Source of the DNA: Stipa capillata
Lineage: Eukaryota; Streptophyta; Magnoliopsida; Poales; Poaceae
Length of the DNA stretch: 64,000 nucleotides
Reading direction: 5' to 3'
Assembly (NCBI GenBank): GCA_019208055.1
Contig: JAGXJF010001067.1
Coordinates: 1 to 64,000 of the forward strand
The notes under the pieces are model-generated. The model had not been told where the DNA came from. It did not search any database and worked only from the letters and a program-made list of their open reading frames with translations. Positions 34,282 through 45,880 of the stretch are shown in pieces (position 1 is the stretch's first letter; every line of letters begins with the position of its first letter). Position numbers and translations under genes: made by a program.

Positions 34282-34939
34282 ACAATTTGGGTCCATAGAC
34301 AATCACCACCAAGGTCGCGCAGTAGTGTGAAGGCTACCCCTTAATCGACCCGAGAGGGGGTTGTAGACGGATTGTGAGTCGACCGAAATAGGAGATGAAC
34401 TCAACATCGGAAAGGTTCCAACAAGAGGTTGAGAACCTAGTCGCTAGGGACAGGGGATTTTTCTTTCTATCTGTGGGGCTACTCTAAGCTTGTTGGGATC
34501 GGTGTGTCACAAGAGAATTTATAGGCTGCCAAGGGGGAAGAGATCAATCGGATGCCGCTGGACGGTTTGCATGGGTGTCGTCTCTTTTCTTCTTCTTCTT
34601 CTTCTTTGTTGAACTTGCTAAATGTTTGGTGCTTGCCCGAAAAGAAAACGAGCTTTTCGTGCTTGGATTGTTGGGCCAAGGGTTGGGCCAATGGCATGAT
34701 TCAGCTCGCTTCGTGGCCCAAGCTCACAGCGCCTGAGCTGAAGCACGACCTAATCATACTGACAACGTAGGCTCGCACAACAAATGATCCCCATATGTCA
34801 GTGACAGCGAGGAAGCCCAGGCATAGTCACCACCCGCATCCAGTAAAACCCGTCCCCAACCTCACCGCGCCGCCGCCTCCGCCGCCACTCTGCTTCTGAT
34901 CTCTCCGCCGGTCGCCAATACCTCGTCACGCACTCGGCA
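34282..34939. other. Upstream region of eIF2A
   Basis: Contains a short (TTC)n run at 34583-34602, no LINE similarity after about 34300, and GC-rich 5' UTR-like sequence from 34800. No obvious TATA box is seen close to the start, as is common for housekeeping plant genes. The ATG at 34940 lies in a CTCGGCAATGGCG context. Confidence 0.4.
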
Positions 34940-37900
34940 ATGGCGTCGCAGCAGGCCGCCCTCGCGATCGTAGGTACGCTACCTCCTCCCCTCGCTGTGC
35001 TTTCCCCGAATCTTACGCCCGTTTTGACGGAACGCGCCACCCGGACCAACCGCAGTGCGCGAGCCCGACGGCTTCATGGTGTGGTCCGGCCCGCCCTACC
35101 CTGCGGGCTCCAGCCCTCCGCAGAGGCTCCCCAAGACGCCGTGCAGCGCCACGTCCTTCTCGGGCGACGGCTCCCGCCTCCTCGCGACGGTGGCCTCGGC
35201 CTCGGCCACCGTCTACGACTGCAGCTCGTTCTCCGTCGTCAGGTCCTTCGAGCTCCCGGGCCTCACCGCGGCAGCGCTCTCGCCCACCGGGTCGTACCTA
35301 CAGACCTTCCAGAGGTCAACCTCGCCGCAGGAGAAGAATGTCACCGTCTGGCACGTTGACACCGCCGCGCCGCTCTACCGGCACTACCAGAAGAACATGT
35401 CCAAGGCGAATTGGTTCGTACTATTTGAACTCTGGTGCTTAGAATATGCTTTTTGAACTTGGATGGTTAATTATACTTGTACAGCTTTTATGAACTTGTT
35501 TATCTAGTGTGGGTGAACACTTCGTAGGGTGGCGTGATGGACGTTTGTTTGTTAACTACATCCAGTGCATTTTTCGATGCAATCCTTTTGTTTGTCACAA
35601 TAGTCTATTTGATACAAATACAATAGCTGTATATGAATGTTCTGAAAAGCTGCATATACATCTTTGATCCGATGTATATACTTCTGAGACAAGACTGAAC
35701 AAAAAAAAGACAATCTTGTCACTCAACTATAGAAATATCTCCTACCACCCGACTCATAATGTTTTCATTGGCTACTGAATAAATTTGCTGATCCTAGACT
35801 TGAGAAGCTATTATTACTTGTACTATTGTTTTAACTTCTAAGAGAGGTGCTTCTGTGCATCCATACATAGTGAAGTTCCACAAATATTGATGGACTTCCA
35901 AGGGTTAATTCCAACTGCTTAGCCCTTGGATGCTTCATGATTTGTGCAACTCTTGTTGCTAGGGTGCTAAATAATCTAGATTAACTGTGCACTTGAGAAT
36001 ATATTTTTTTAAATACCAAACCAGTTTAGGAGAACTTTCATCTGCTAATTTGATCTAGCCTCAATTTGAGATGGGTAATGAGATGCATTCAGTTTGATGG
36101 TACATGACATGTTGTTTTTATCAGGCCAATGGTTCAGTTTTCTGCGGATGAGTCAGTCGCTTGCCGGATGTTTACTAATGAGATACAGTTCTTTGACCCA
36201 AAAGATTTCACGAAAGGGATAGTGCACAGGGTAAGAATGCCCGGGATAGCTGCAATGCAGCTAGCGAATGCTCCAGGAACGCATGTTGCTGGATTTGTCC
36301 CAGAGGCAAAGGTCTGGCTTAGTGCATTTGACTTCAGTTGTGTTTCCACACAAACTAGTTTCACAAGCTCAATGATTGTTTTTTTCCTTCTTCCTTCCTT
36401 TTTCTTTAAGTAGGGTATTCCAGCCAGTGTACAGATCTTCTCTTGTGACAAGGATGCACAAAACCAAATCGTTGCACGCAGGAGCTTTTTTCGCTGTTCC
36501 ACTGTTCAATTTCACTGGAACAAGGGGTCTACTGGGCTTCTGATAGTTTCTCAAGATGATGTGGATAAAACAAACCAGAGTTACTATGGTGAAACCAAGT
36601 TGAACTACTTGACAACTGATAGGGCCTTCGAAGGAATCGTTCCTCTCAGTAAGTTCCTAGCTTTTGATGTGAGGCTGTTTCTACAATATCTGGTCACTAA
36701 CCCTATCAATTATTTGCAGAAAAGGATGGGCCAGTGCATCAGGTGCAGTGGTCTTCCTCAGGTTCAGAATTTGCTGTGGTCTACGGATGTATCCTTACAA
36801 TCGCAGTTTTTACATGATCTGTATATTCCAGATTGGATGTCTTAATGTTTTCTTCTCCCTTTGTGTCTTGTTTAAGTGTTCCTTAACTGGACCTCAGTTA
36901 TGCCGGCCAGAGCCACAATATTCAACAAAAAATGCAACCCTCTTCTTGAGCTTGGTGAAGGACCTTATAATACAATAAGATGGAACCCCAAAGGACGATG
37001 TATCCTTGCAGTGATTTGATCAGCCAGTCATATTGTGTTGTCTGATTTGAGTGGGTCTGTTGATGTAGACATATGCACATTCTTTCATCAAGTTTGGCTA
37101 TTACTTTGAGTAGCAAAGCCAAATACATCTTACGAAGTAGTCATTTTTTTTTGTTGCTTTTGTGTAAAAAGAGTCATGTTTAGCTTGGTGATATCCTTGA
37201 CCTCATTTTCTCTACCAGTTATCGTTATAGCTGGATTTGGTAATTTGCCTGGTGATATGGTATGTTACTCCACTAGTACAAAATTTCTGTTAGGCAATAA
37301 CCTTGATGCTGAGAATGAGTAGATTTTCTGACTGCACAAATATTTTCCTTGTGTATGGTGGAAGAGAACTTAAAACAAACTATAAAGCAAAAAGGGGCAC
37401 GCTTTATTATTTTTTAAGTGATTACACATAGTTGCCACATAGCTCACAGGGTATTTTCTGCCCAGGCGTTTTGGGATTATGCAGAAAAGAAATTGGTAGG
37501 GAAAACAAAGGCTGAATGGTCTGTCACAAGTGAATGGTCCCCTGATGGTCGTCATTTTATGACTGCCACAACAGCTCCAAGGCTCCAAATAGATAATGGG
37601 TATATTTCCTGCAGCTTTGGCATGCTAGTGGAAATGGGTTAGCATCCTTACATGATTATCTTTATATTTCGTGATGCAGGATAAAAATATTTGACCACAG
37701 TGGATCCCTGCAGTTTAAGAAGATGTTTGAAAAGCTGTATCAGGTATGTCCCCAGCATAACCACTTATCTGTATCCTCTGTTGGTCTTAAACTATTAGTA
37801 ACATGTTCAAGGACGAAATATGCAAGCCCTCACATTCCATTCATGACTTTTGCTATTCAATCGTGCAGGTTGACTGGAAACCAGAAGCACCTGAAAGATT

Positions 37901-39492
37901 TGGTGACATTGCTGACCTCACAACATCTTTGAGTAGCATAAAGATCGAAGAAACGAAGAAAACTGGTTCTGGTATTATCTTATGTTCCATGTTAGTAAGT
38001 TCTGATCAATTGATATCTGCTCCTGACTTCCTTATATAGTTTCAGCACAAGGTTCTAAATCGGCACAGGCATCAAGCAAGGCTCCTGTAAATACAGTGGC
38101 AAAACCTACAGGAGCATACCGTCCACCTCAATCAAAGAGCTCTGCAGCAGTTCAAGATAAGGTATATATAAGATGCACATCAAATTCTAGTTACCCCGAA
38201 TGTTGGGCTTGCAATCACAAACTAAAGAACACAACACATTTGTTATATGCATCACTGTGCTGATTAAGGCTCAGGCTGTGGTTGCTGGATTATGTTATGT
38301 TGAACTTATTCTATAATCTGTTGTGAAAAAATATCCACAGAAACAGGGGAAAATTGGTGTAAAAAAGGTAAAATAGGCAAAAGCAGGTTGGACAAACGGG
38401 ATTATCATAATGCACCACAATGCCAAACGGAGCCTAAATATGGCTTATGTTGCTCACTTGCCACTTTATACATACCCAAGGGTGTAAAATGCTATCCAAG
38501 CAGACTTCAGAGGCTTGTTTTAAGAATTGGTGTGTTTGATTTGTGGAATGGAATGAGTTAGTCTATTACCATGCCATTCCCCATTGCCACAATGCTAAAA
38601 GAAAATGTTATTCCACAAAAATCATGGGAAAACCTCCTGATGGGCATCCTAAGATTAATCCATTCGTCAAATCAAACATGCCATAACTATAGCTGCCGCG
38701 TTCAAGCCCAGATGGAGCCGGCGGCTGAGGCTTAGCCTCCTTATCTGCTTTGCCAAGTGATTACTTAGTTTGTTAAGATTAGATAAAGTCTAGGTCAATT
38801 AGGAAAGAGTTAAGATCCTGCTTGTAGATCAAGTAAAAGTCATTCCATGAAAGGGGGAGCCTGTCATCCTTGCATCAATCAATAAACCAAAGAAAAGGGA
38901 GATTAGCCTCCGCAAACCCTATCCCCTCCCTTTCTACCTTGCCCACGGCGCAACCACCTCGTCAGTGCTACGTTCTTAGGAGCCTAGGTCGTGACACCTA
39001 GTCCTGTTGAGAGCACATGAATTTTGGTGGAGAACTTCCCTCCTCTCCTTTATAACCTAGGAAACAAATCAACATTTTAGCTTTTATTTATTCCTTGCAC
39101 AGTATTTTTAATATACTAGATGTCACTGGAATAGTATTGTTTCTTGGTTGCACTTAGTTCATTATCCCCTTTTTATGTTGCACCACTTGCAATACTCTTC
39201 TTTTGTAGTTCAAGTTGTTCAAAAAGTTATCATTGCTTGATATTATATATGACTTTTCACATTTGTTTGGTGAATGCAGCTTTTTGGTGGACTTGCACCT
39301 ACAGGGTCAGTTTCTTCATCACGACGTGCATTTACTTGTTTTGTTTTATGTCAATTTGGACTATTCATAACTCACTAACCTTGGAAATGGGGCAGAGGGG
39401 AGATGAGCAAAACTGCATTGAGAAATAAGAAGCGCAGAGAGAAACAGAAGGAGAAAAAGGCTGGGGAAGGCTCTTCTGCTGATGACAGTTGA
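34940..39492 (+). CDS. EIF2A: Eukaryotic translation initiation factor 2A (eIF2A), 13 exons, complete
   Basis: Exons: 34940-34973, 35056-35413, 36125-36311, 36414-36648, 36720-36788, 36898-36999, 37219-37259, 37466-37599, 37680-37743, 37869-37971, 38046-38161, 39280-39305 and 39396-39492. Together they give 1,566 bases and 521 residues with every phase matching. The protein is the WD40-like beta-propeller factor eIF2A, a cytosolic protein that can bring initiator tRNA to the ribosome in a GTP-independent way and is distinct from the eIF2 alpha subunit. Family landmarks are FSADESVACR, WNPKG followed by AGFGNLPGD, SEWSPDGRHFMTATTAPRL, and a Lys/Arg/Glu-rich C-terminal helix (ALRNKKRREKQKEKK). 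The first exon codes only 11 residues. Introns 5 and 6 have U12-type signals. Intron 11 (1,118 bp) has taken up at least one MITE. The gene converges on the minus-strand gene ending at 40206. I see no lesion. Confidence 0.95.
36789..36897 (+). other. U12-type intron 5 of eIF2A
   Basis: The donor is GTATCCTTA and the branch site TTCCTTAAC (36879-36887), 11 bases before the AG acceptor. All three match minor-spliceosome consensus, and no polypyrimidine tract precedes the AG. The intron is 109 bases and interrupts a Phe codon after its first base. Confidence 0.85.
37000..37218 (+). other. U12-type intron 6 of eIF2A
   Basis: The donor is GTATCCTTG and the branch-like ATCCTTGAC (37193-37201) has one mismatch to consensus, 18 bases before the acceptor. 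The intron is 219 bases and phase 1, again splitting a Phe codon. Exon flanks GAT and TTAT match those of intron 5. Confidence 0.8.
38268..38434. mobile_element. Tourist-like MITE in eIF2A intron 11
   Basis: A 167-bp element starting GGCTC and ending GAGCC, with imperfect inverted ends, between TAA duplications (38265-38267 and 38435-38437). It shares its core with the remnant at 2540-2712. It lies wholly within the intron, so the mRNA is unaffected. Confidence 0.6.
38529..38682. mobile_element. Possible MITE in eIF2A intron 11
   Basis: Inverted ends: GGTGTGTTTGATTTGTGGAA at the left pairs with the reverse complement of the right end (GGCATGTTTGATTTGACGAA). The body is AT-rich. A target duplication was not clear, so the boundaries are approximate. 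Confidence 0.5.
38700..39060. mobile_element. Possible LTR fragment in eIF2A intron 11
   Basis: The stretch holds GTTAAGATTAGATAAAGTC, CATCAATCAATAAACCAAAG and GGTCGTGACA, and its character is like a decayed copia-type LTR with polyadenylation and terminus-like motifs. There is no matching second end, so the call is weak. Confidence 0.3.
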
Positions 39493-40205
39493 TCCACTGG
39501 CTTGTTTCATCATTTTAGCGACCGAGCGAAGTTCATACAGTGACAAGTAGTTCCTTCAGTTTGGGAAAGCTATTTATCATGTGAATGTGTGATCGCACTT
39601 TGCCGTTACACTGTATATGTGGAACTCGAGTCACAGTTTGGCGCCAAATTGATCGGAGATTTTAATAGTTTGGTGCTAACTGCACAGACAGTCTGGATAA
39701 GCATATCACAGAAAACAGTGCAGCTATTTCACTTTGTGCGGCGGATGTAACGATTCCAGGTTTTGAATAGCAAATTTGTTACTGTAACATTTGTAACCAA
39801 GAGTATTGAAGACGATTGAAATTACGTGAAAATTGCAAAAGTAAGCCCTCTCTGAATACTTCTTTACAGGCATTGTTGATAGCATTGCAACAGCAGCTAG
39901 AAAATGTGAGTGTCACAACGAGAATGTACTATTGCACAGCTCTAATTTCCTTTCATGTTCTTTTCTTGCATTAAGGATGGAGAGTGATCTCCATTTAGCC
40001 ACACTGGTTGCTTCATATGGCTTTTACAGTTTCGATCCGTCAGATGCAAAATAAGTGACCAGTTATCACCTACATCTGATTGGCAGGCTAACCATCTTAA
40101 ATAATCGGTCTCATCAACTACAAAATTGCCAAGTATTTTCTCTCACTTTTTTAAATACTTAACAAACGATAGACAAGATACGCATAAAGAACAAAGAACA
40201 ACACA
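39493..40205. other. Convergent 3' regions of eIF2A and the minus-strand gene
   Basis: About 710 bp separate the two stop codons. It holds both 3' UTRs. No poly(A) signals could be assigned with certainty and no further gene is seen. Confidence 0.5.
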
Positions 40206-42217
40206 TCACTCCCGCAGCAAGAAATGCCATCCTGGTAACTCCTTGCACCGGCCATGCAACCGGTACACATCTGACCTACAAACCCATATGCTTTGAAGTG
40301 TCAAACCGGATAGTGGAACGTCTGAACTAAGACTTCTGGGCATGTGGGCGCCAATTTCCTCTGCAAGTTCCTCCATAAGATGAACAAACTTTTGAGGCTG
40401 CTGCCACCACATGGGTTCAGAAGTAGCTGGTCTTTCGTACCGCTCTTCTTGCGAGCTTTCCTTTTGCATAAATCTCTCAGAGAAACTGTGCCATTGTTGC
40501 ATGGAACGCTTCAGCCGGGCAGTGCGCTTGCCAGTAACAAGATATCTAGTGTAGTCCCTGGCAAGACGGTACAGCTCCTCGCCTCTGATAATATGGATGT
40601 ACTGTACCATAGACAAAATAACACAGTTTTAAATTGAAGACATGAGTGCTTAGTGTTTAGATTAAGCTAAGCAAAAAACACGAGATGGGTCCTTACAAGT
40701 AAACTTGGAAGTCAAGTGTTTTTACACGTACAAGGCAGTAAACCTAATTGTACGTGGACGATGCCACTTATTCATAGGAAAGAATTATTTCAAAAGTCCA
40801 TGTTATACACTAGTAAACTAAACACAGAATCTTTCAACACAAGCAGAAAAAGCAAGTGACTAACGATCTTATCTGTCAAACACACTTGATAACTAGAACT
40901 ACTCTGACAATATTTTTTGGTACATTAATGGTTTGATGCTGGCAATCCATCAAGGCCTTCCTGGTCAGCTAATTACAAGGAAAATGCTTTGACAAGTTGT
41001 ACAAAGTACCAACTACAGAACAAGATTTTTCCCACACAAACCTAATTATTTGCCAATAATAATAAAGCTAGCAAGTATAAGATATTTGGAAAGCGGAGCT
41101 ACACTAAAAATCAGGAGTGGTAGATGTAAAGAAATAGCATTCAGAAAGAAAAAAAAATCACAACCATAAAGCAGGGATAGTTACCACAAGTATAAAAGCA
41201 ACAGTTGCTAAAATAACTTGGACTATTTCATCCAACGATTCCTTGAATGATTCATCTTCTGGGCCACCAGAACCACCATCGCCTCCACGACGGTTTCCAT
41301 TCCCTCCACCTCCACCAGATCCTTGTTCTGTCAGCTTAGCGATTTGCTCTTTCAGCAAGTCTTGTATGGGCCGTTGCTTTTTTGCATCAGCCATGGCCTT
41401 CTTCAAAGATTCCATAAAGGGCTGTAACAAGCACAACGACACAAACAAGTTAAGCAGACAGTTCTAATAGAAACCAATCAAATGTATGTAGATGCATCTT
41501 TCTGGCACAAATCATCTGATGCCGAAACTGAGAATGCTCAAACCTATTTTTAACCCATACCCCTAATTTTTGCCTCCGTGCTCAAGCCAGACCATGCCCC
41601 TGAATACTATCCCAGAAATTGTTTGAATATCAATACAAAATTTTGCCTCTTCAAATAAATCAGGTGATCCAACATATGCTCCAATCTTGTAATAACATAA
41701 ACAATCATCAGATTCTCCAAAGAATTCACTATCATATAAATATGAGCCACATCGCATACACTACACTTACGCGGTTACGCCTCTCAAGAGACTGCGAGTT
41801 GTACCATCAATACCATTAAAAGATAAACAAGAAACAGCTTTTCAACCAAGTTGATAATAACCTGACAGATTACAAGAGCAAAATATCATATTTAGTTTCA
41901 AGACATAAGCATGTTTTGTGATAAAGTGGACCAAGTTTGAACAAATAAATAAAAGGTCCAACGTTCATTTGAGCTAATCTCAAGTGAACAATACAACGAA
42001 AGAAAATTGAAAATATGATAGCTATTGTACCGGTTCAAACATATACTTCCATCATGCATACAAGAACATGGAAGCTACTTACATCATTGTCAATCTCAGG
42101 GTTCCCCTTTCCACTTGAGGCACATACAGGAGTAAGCCTTTTGTGACTAGCAGCAACAAGACGAGTCGCAGGTAGACTTGCTTTTGAAGCTTGCGAAATC
42201 CAAGAGAATGTGACCAT
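40206..42217 (-). CDS. Predicted plastid-targeted single-pass membrane protein, three coding exons
   Basis: On the minus strand the coding exons are 42217-42083, 41421-41185 and 40601-40206. All introns are GT-AG and phase 0, giving 255 residues. The N-terminus (MVTFSWISQASKASLPATRL) is Ser/Ala/Thr/Lys-rich like a chloroplast transit peptide. A charged helix (MESLKKAMADAKKQRP) and a Gly/Asn/Arg-rich linker (GGGGGNGNRRGGDGGSGG) follow. One membrane span (VILATVAFILVYIHII) is then followed by a charged C-terminal domain with W-rich stretches. A non-coding first exon (about 43700-43523) is joined by a long intron. The architecture recalls EMB1303-type plant plastid proteins, but I am not certain of that. 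An earlier ATG at 42330 opens an overlapping frame that stops after about 83 codons. It is either an upstream ORF or a sign of a small indel. Confidence 0.75.
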
Positions 42218-42330
42218 GGCGAATACTGAGGAAGAGGTGGTAGTCTGCAGGTCCTCCCAAGACCTGTTATAGGTCTGTCTACAATGAGCCCATTATGAGG
42301 CTTGCACGTTGTGGCTTGGAAGCAGCTCAT

Positions 42331-43522
42331 GATTTCCTATTTCTTGAATTGTTAAATTCGCCAGAGCCAAGTCTGTAGATTCACAATCAGCATAAGAACT
42401 TCTATTTGAATTACACGAAAAAGGGTTGATCCATCAGAAGCAGAAGGAAATATATAAAAAAGAGTAGCAATAAATCATAAAACCATGTTCTAATATTCAA
42501 CATAGTTCAATTATGCCATGTGGAAATATACTGAAATAAGAACAACAGGTTTCAATACACCGACATTCTCAATCTATTTTGCAGGCTTCACTTCCGACAC
42601 ATAATCTGGAATAAGAATATTTCTCTTCTCCAGATGGTAAACTAAAGCAACAGACACCTCTTTCATATGCACTTAAGTGTACCTCTTCCCCGATGGTTTC
42701 CTAACTATCTCGGGGAAACATCAGCCCTAATTGGAAACATGGTAAGCATATCTTCCAATTATATGGTCCATCTATATTATATATACCCAAAAGAATTACA
42801 ATGCATCTACTATTCTACCTTCTAAAATGGAAAACGACTAGACTGGCATCATCTCTTTTGTCGCATATGCCTCTTCCATACACTGAACTAGAGCATCCAG
42901 CGTGATTTCCACAATCAGGTCACAATTATTGCCTATGATGAGTATACATTGTCAATCTTTCAATGAGGAATTCACAACTAAACGATACACTACCTTGGTC
43001 ACACTGAAACCAACTTATGGAAAACCACAAGTAGATGGAAGTAAATAAAATCCTACGACAGAAATGATGACACGGAACATTAAAGCTACAGACACGCAGC
43101 TACCGTACTACTCCCATCCCATATAACAGAATGAACCCTCATCGTCTCTGTTCTGGAAACTCCGTCGCAAATCACACGAGGAAAGCAGCCTAGCTGAAAA
43201 AAAACATCGGAGTTGGCGGTAGGAGACATGTTTCTTAATGTTAACGCCATGAGGAGCTTCACAGAAAAGAGTAGAAGGCCAGCCTTTCCCCTTCTCCGCG
43301 GCAAGCCGGGGGTAAAACCACAGCGCGAGGCAAAGCATCCTAGCGAACCTAACCCAACAGGAGAAAAAAAGCGGACCTCACCACCACCACCACGAACGTG
43401 GGGACCGACAAACCCAACGAACAACACGAACACGGAGGAGCGCCGGACGTGAGGGTCTCAGATCATGCGAATATGCGAGACCAAAGCGTGGGGCGATGGA
43501 GGGGGGCGTTGCGGTTGCTTAC
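42331..43522 (-). other. 5' UTR intron of the predicted plastid protein gene
   Basis: The intron runs from the GTAAG donor (43522-43518, minus strand) to an AATAG acceptor near 42337, just before the upstream ATG at 42330. No other coding or repeat signal was recognised inside it. Confidence 0.45.
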
Positions 43523-43700
43523 CTCAAGCACCACGGCGGCGGAAGGGTTGGCCTGCGGTGGTAGGTGGAGGCGAGGCGGGGATTCCGCGAAGGGGAGGGA
43601 GGGGAAGACGGAGAAGATGGCGAGGGGAAGGGAGAAGGAAGGAACGGAACGGAGGGATTTGGATTGGGGTCGTGCTCGGTAGTCGGGCGATTCGTGTCCC
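43523..43700 (-). other. Non-coding first exon and promoter-proximal region
   Basis: GC-rich, C/T-rich on the minus strand (TCCTTCCTTCTCCC-type runs), ending in a clean TTGAG|GTAAG donor. The transcription start cannot be placed. The overlapping open frames on both strands are a result of base composition. Confidence 0.5.
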
Positions 43701-43884
43701 ACCGCCGCGCACCAGGGAGTCTTGGTGGGCCGTCCAAAGCGAGCGACCGGCTCGCTTCGCCTAGATTATTCCTGCCCCCGCGTGCTTCTGGTTGACGCAT
43801 CGCGCAGGCAGCTTGGGCCCTCTTCAGCCCACAACGAGACGCGACAACAAAAGGCCCGCTAGCTGCTGAGAAACCCAAACTATT

Positions 43885-44579
43885 CATTCCTCTGAATAGA
43901 GAGCAGGCGACCAAGGGGCGACCGCCTTCTTCCTGTTCTTCCGCCGGCAAAATTGATTGGCTGCCCTCCCCTCCGGCTGTTGTTCTAGCATTGGGAGGTG
44001 GAGGGAACCCCGCATTTTTATCGGTGTGTCGATAGGTCCTAGCTTAGTTTAGGGTTAGGATCTCTTGCGGCAGCATCCTGGCAACGGAGGCGTCGCTGCC
44101 TTGTAATAAGGTCCTCTCCCTCGGTGACTCCCTCGTTCAGATATTGCCTCTTCTAATGCCGGTGTGGAGCCAGTAAGTTGCAGTGCCTTGCAGATCTGGA
44201 TCTCTAGATCTTGCGAGTTTTTTGGTTGCTCATTTGGTCCACTTTTGGATGTGGTGCTCCTCGCGGGCTTCACGGTGTGGCAGCGGCAAATCTGTCTCTT
44301 GCCTCACCTGGTAAGTGTCCCGATCCCGGATCCGTCTCTAGTGGGGGCTACTCTTGTCGCAAATGAAATCTTTGCTGGCGTGTTTAGCTTGTGCAGGGTG
44401 CAATTGCAGCCAGGTCACTCGTGCCGAAGGGAAGCTCTGAGATGCAGCAGCTGGAGCGATGAGGAAGACGGTCCTGAGGGTTTTCTTGTAATTCTAGTTT
44501 TATGTAGGGACTTTTTAAAATGGTGTACTGCTTTATCTATTAAATAAAATTAGTTAGCCCTCTAAAAAAACATTCCTCT
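43885..44579 (+). mobile_element. Retroposed non-LTR sequence with A-tail and 9-bp target duplication
   Basis: CATTCCTCT occurs at 43885-43893 and again at 44571-44579. Between them lies about 677 bp ending ...TTTATCTATTAAATAAAATTA and an A7 run. This is the form left by target-primed reverse transcription. The interior has no intact frame. Its 3' end looks like a plant LINE 3' end, and the GC-rich start could be a LINE 5' region or a cellular transcript. It is a 5'/3' chimeric LINE, a SINE-like derivative or a processed pseudogene. Confidence 0.5.
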
Positions 44580-45355
44580 AAAAAAAGAACTAGGTTATAA
44601 ATGTGCAATTTTTTTTGGCAAATCCAAAATTTGAAGAACCACTATTTTTAGATCAAGATTTTCTTGAACCATCGTGTTCCTTACGATGGGTTCTTCAAAA
44701 CAAGACCCACTTGTCCATGGAACAAATAAAATTTTGAATGAACAAAATCAAAAGTGCTTATGGTATATTTCTTTCGTGTTAGTGGAAGAAAATTAGATTA
44801 CTAGTGCTAAAAATCAAAGGTGCTGTAGAGGAAGGCCAGGAAAGGGTGCCCTAGCTGGGAGCGGCACGTCATGGCTACCAACTAATGTTAGCTTCGGCGT
44901 CAAGATAGTGGTTGGGGATGGAGGGGTGGAGTAAGACTAAGGAGCCACACAAAGCTTGTCGGAGAAGAAGGAGACACAATAGAGGAGTGGAAGGGGCCGA
45001 TGTGGGGAGGAAGGTCGGAAGTGGAGGTACCAGACCACCAGGGATAAACAACAGACTCAATGGAAAAGGAAGGTTGAGAAGAGGAAGAGGAAGACGAAGA
45101 AGGAAAGGGAAGAAGAAACGGACCGCGCTAACACCTGCAGCAGCAGATGATAATATCCAATATATATATGCCAATGCCACAAATCGACGCCGATTTGTGC
45201 ATTCCATCAGCACAGGTCATAACCGTCGGATGTGACGGCAAGATTAGCAATAAATAAGATTAGCAAAATTTACGGGAAACAATTTTAGTGACTATAGGAA
45301 ACAATTATAGTGACAGTATGAAACATGGACAACTATCTGTATGCAATAGGTAGAG
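44580..45355. other. Intergenic, low-complexity purine-rich block at 45060-45125
   Basis: GAAGAGGAAGAGGAAGACG-type repeats keep all frames open on both strands near 44875-45235. No recognisable protein is encoded. Confidence 0.4.
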
Positions 45356-45880
45356 TTTTCTCCTTCTGTTAATACAACATGGAAACATTTGTATAATGGG
45401 AAGGAAACACTTTACTAAACTTTGCGCAACAAAATTTTTGAACCAATACAAAAATGGAATGTATATAACTCAATCCCGGATTTTTGGAAAACTTATGATT
45501 CAAATCGGTAGAATTTCGGTATCGTGGACTCCTTCTGTTATGGCAACATGGAAACATTTGCGTAGCGAGAGGAAAATATTTTACTCAAACTTGCACAATA
45601 AATTTGTCAAACCACTATAACAACTAATGTTTGTTCATCCAGGCTAATGTGTTTATGTTTCATTCATCCGGGTATTTTATTTCCTGTACAACAATAATTT
45701 GTTTCATGTACAACAATAACTTGTTTCCATCAACAATTAATGGAGAAGCTGCAGCAGACGCTTGCCGATCTAATTTGTTTATGTTTCATTCATCCGAGTA
45801 TTTTGTTTGCCATACCACAATAATTTGTTTCATGTAGAACAATCATTTGTTTCTCATGTACAACAATCATTCATCTTGGG
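45356..45880. repeat. Two sets of direct repeats
   Basis: Set 1: CTCCTTCTGTTA.....CAACATGGAAACATTTG and following sequence at 45360-45440 recur at 45528-45605. Set 2: GTTTATGTTTCATTCATCCG plus CAATAATTTGTTTCATGTA at 45650-45720 recur at 45777-45840, with further ACAACAAT.ATT copies to 45870. The patch probably belongs to one transposable element of unknown class. Confidence 0.65.

Noticed and set aside
44875..45235. Opposing frames of about 110 codons
   Set aside because: They come from GAAGAG-type low complexity open on both strands.
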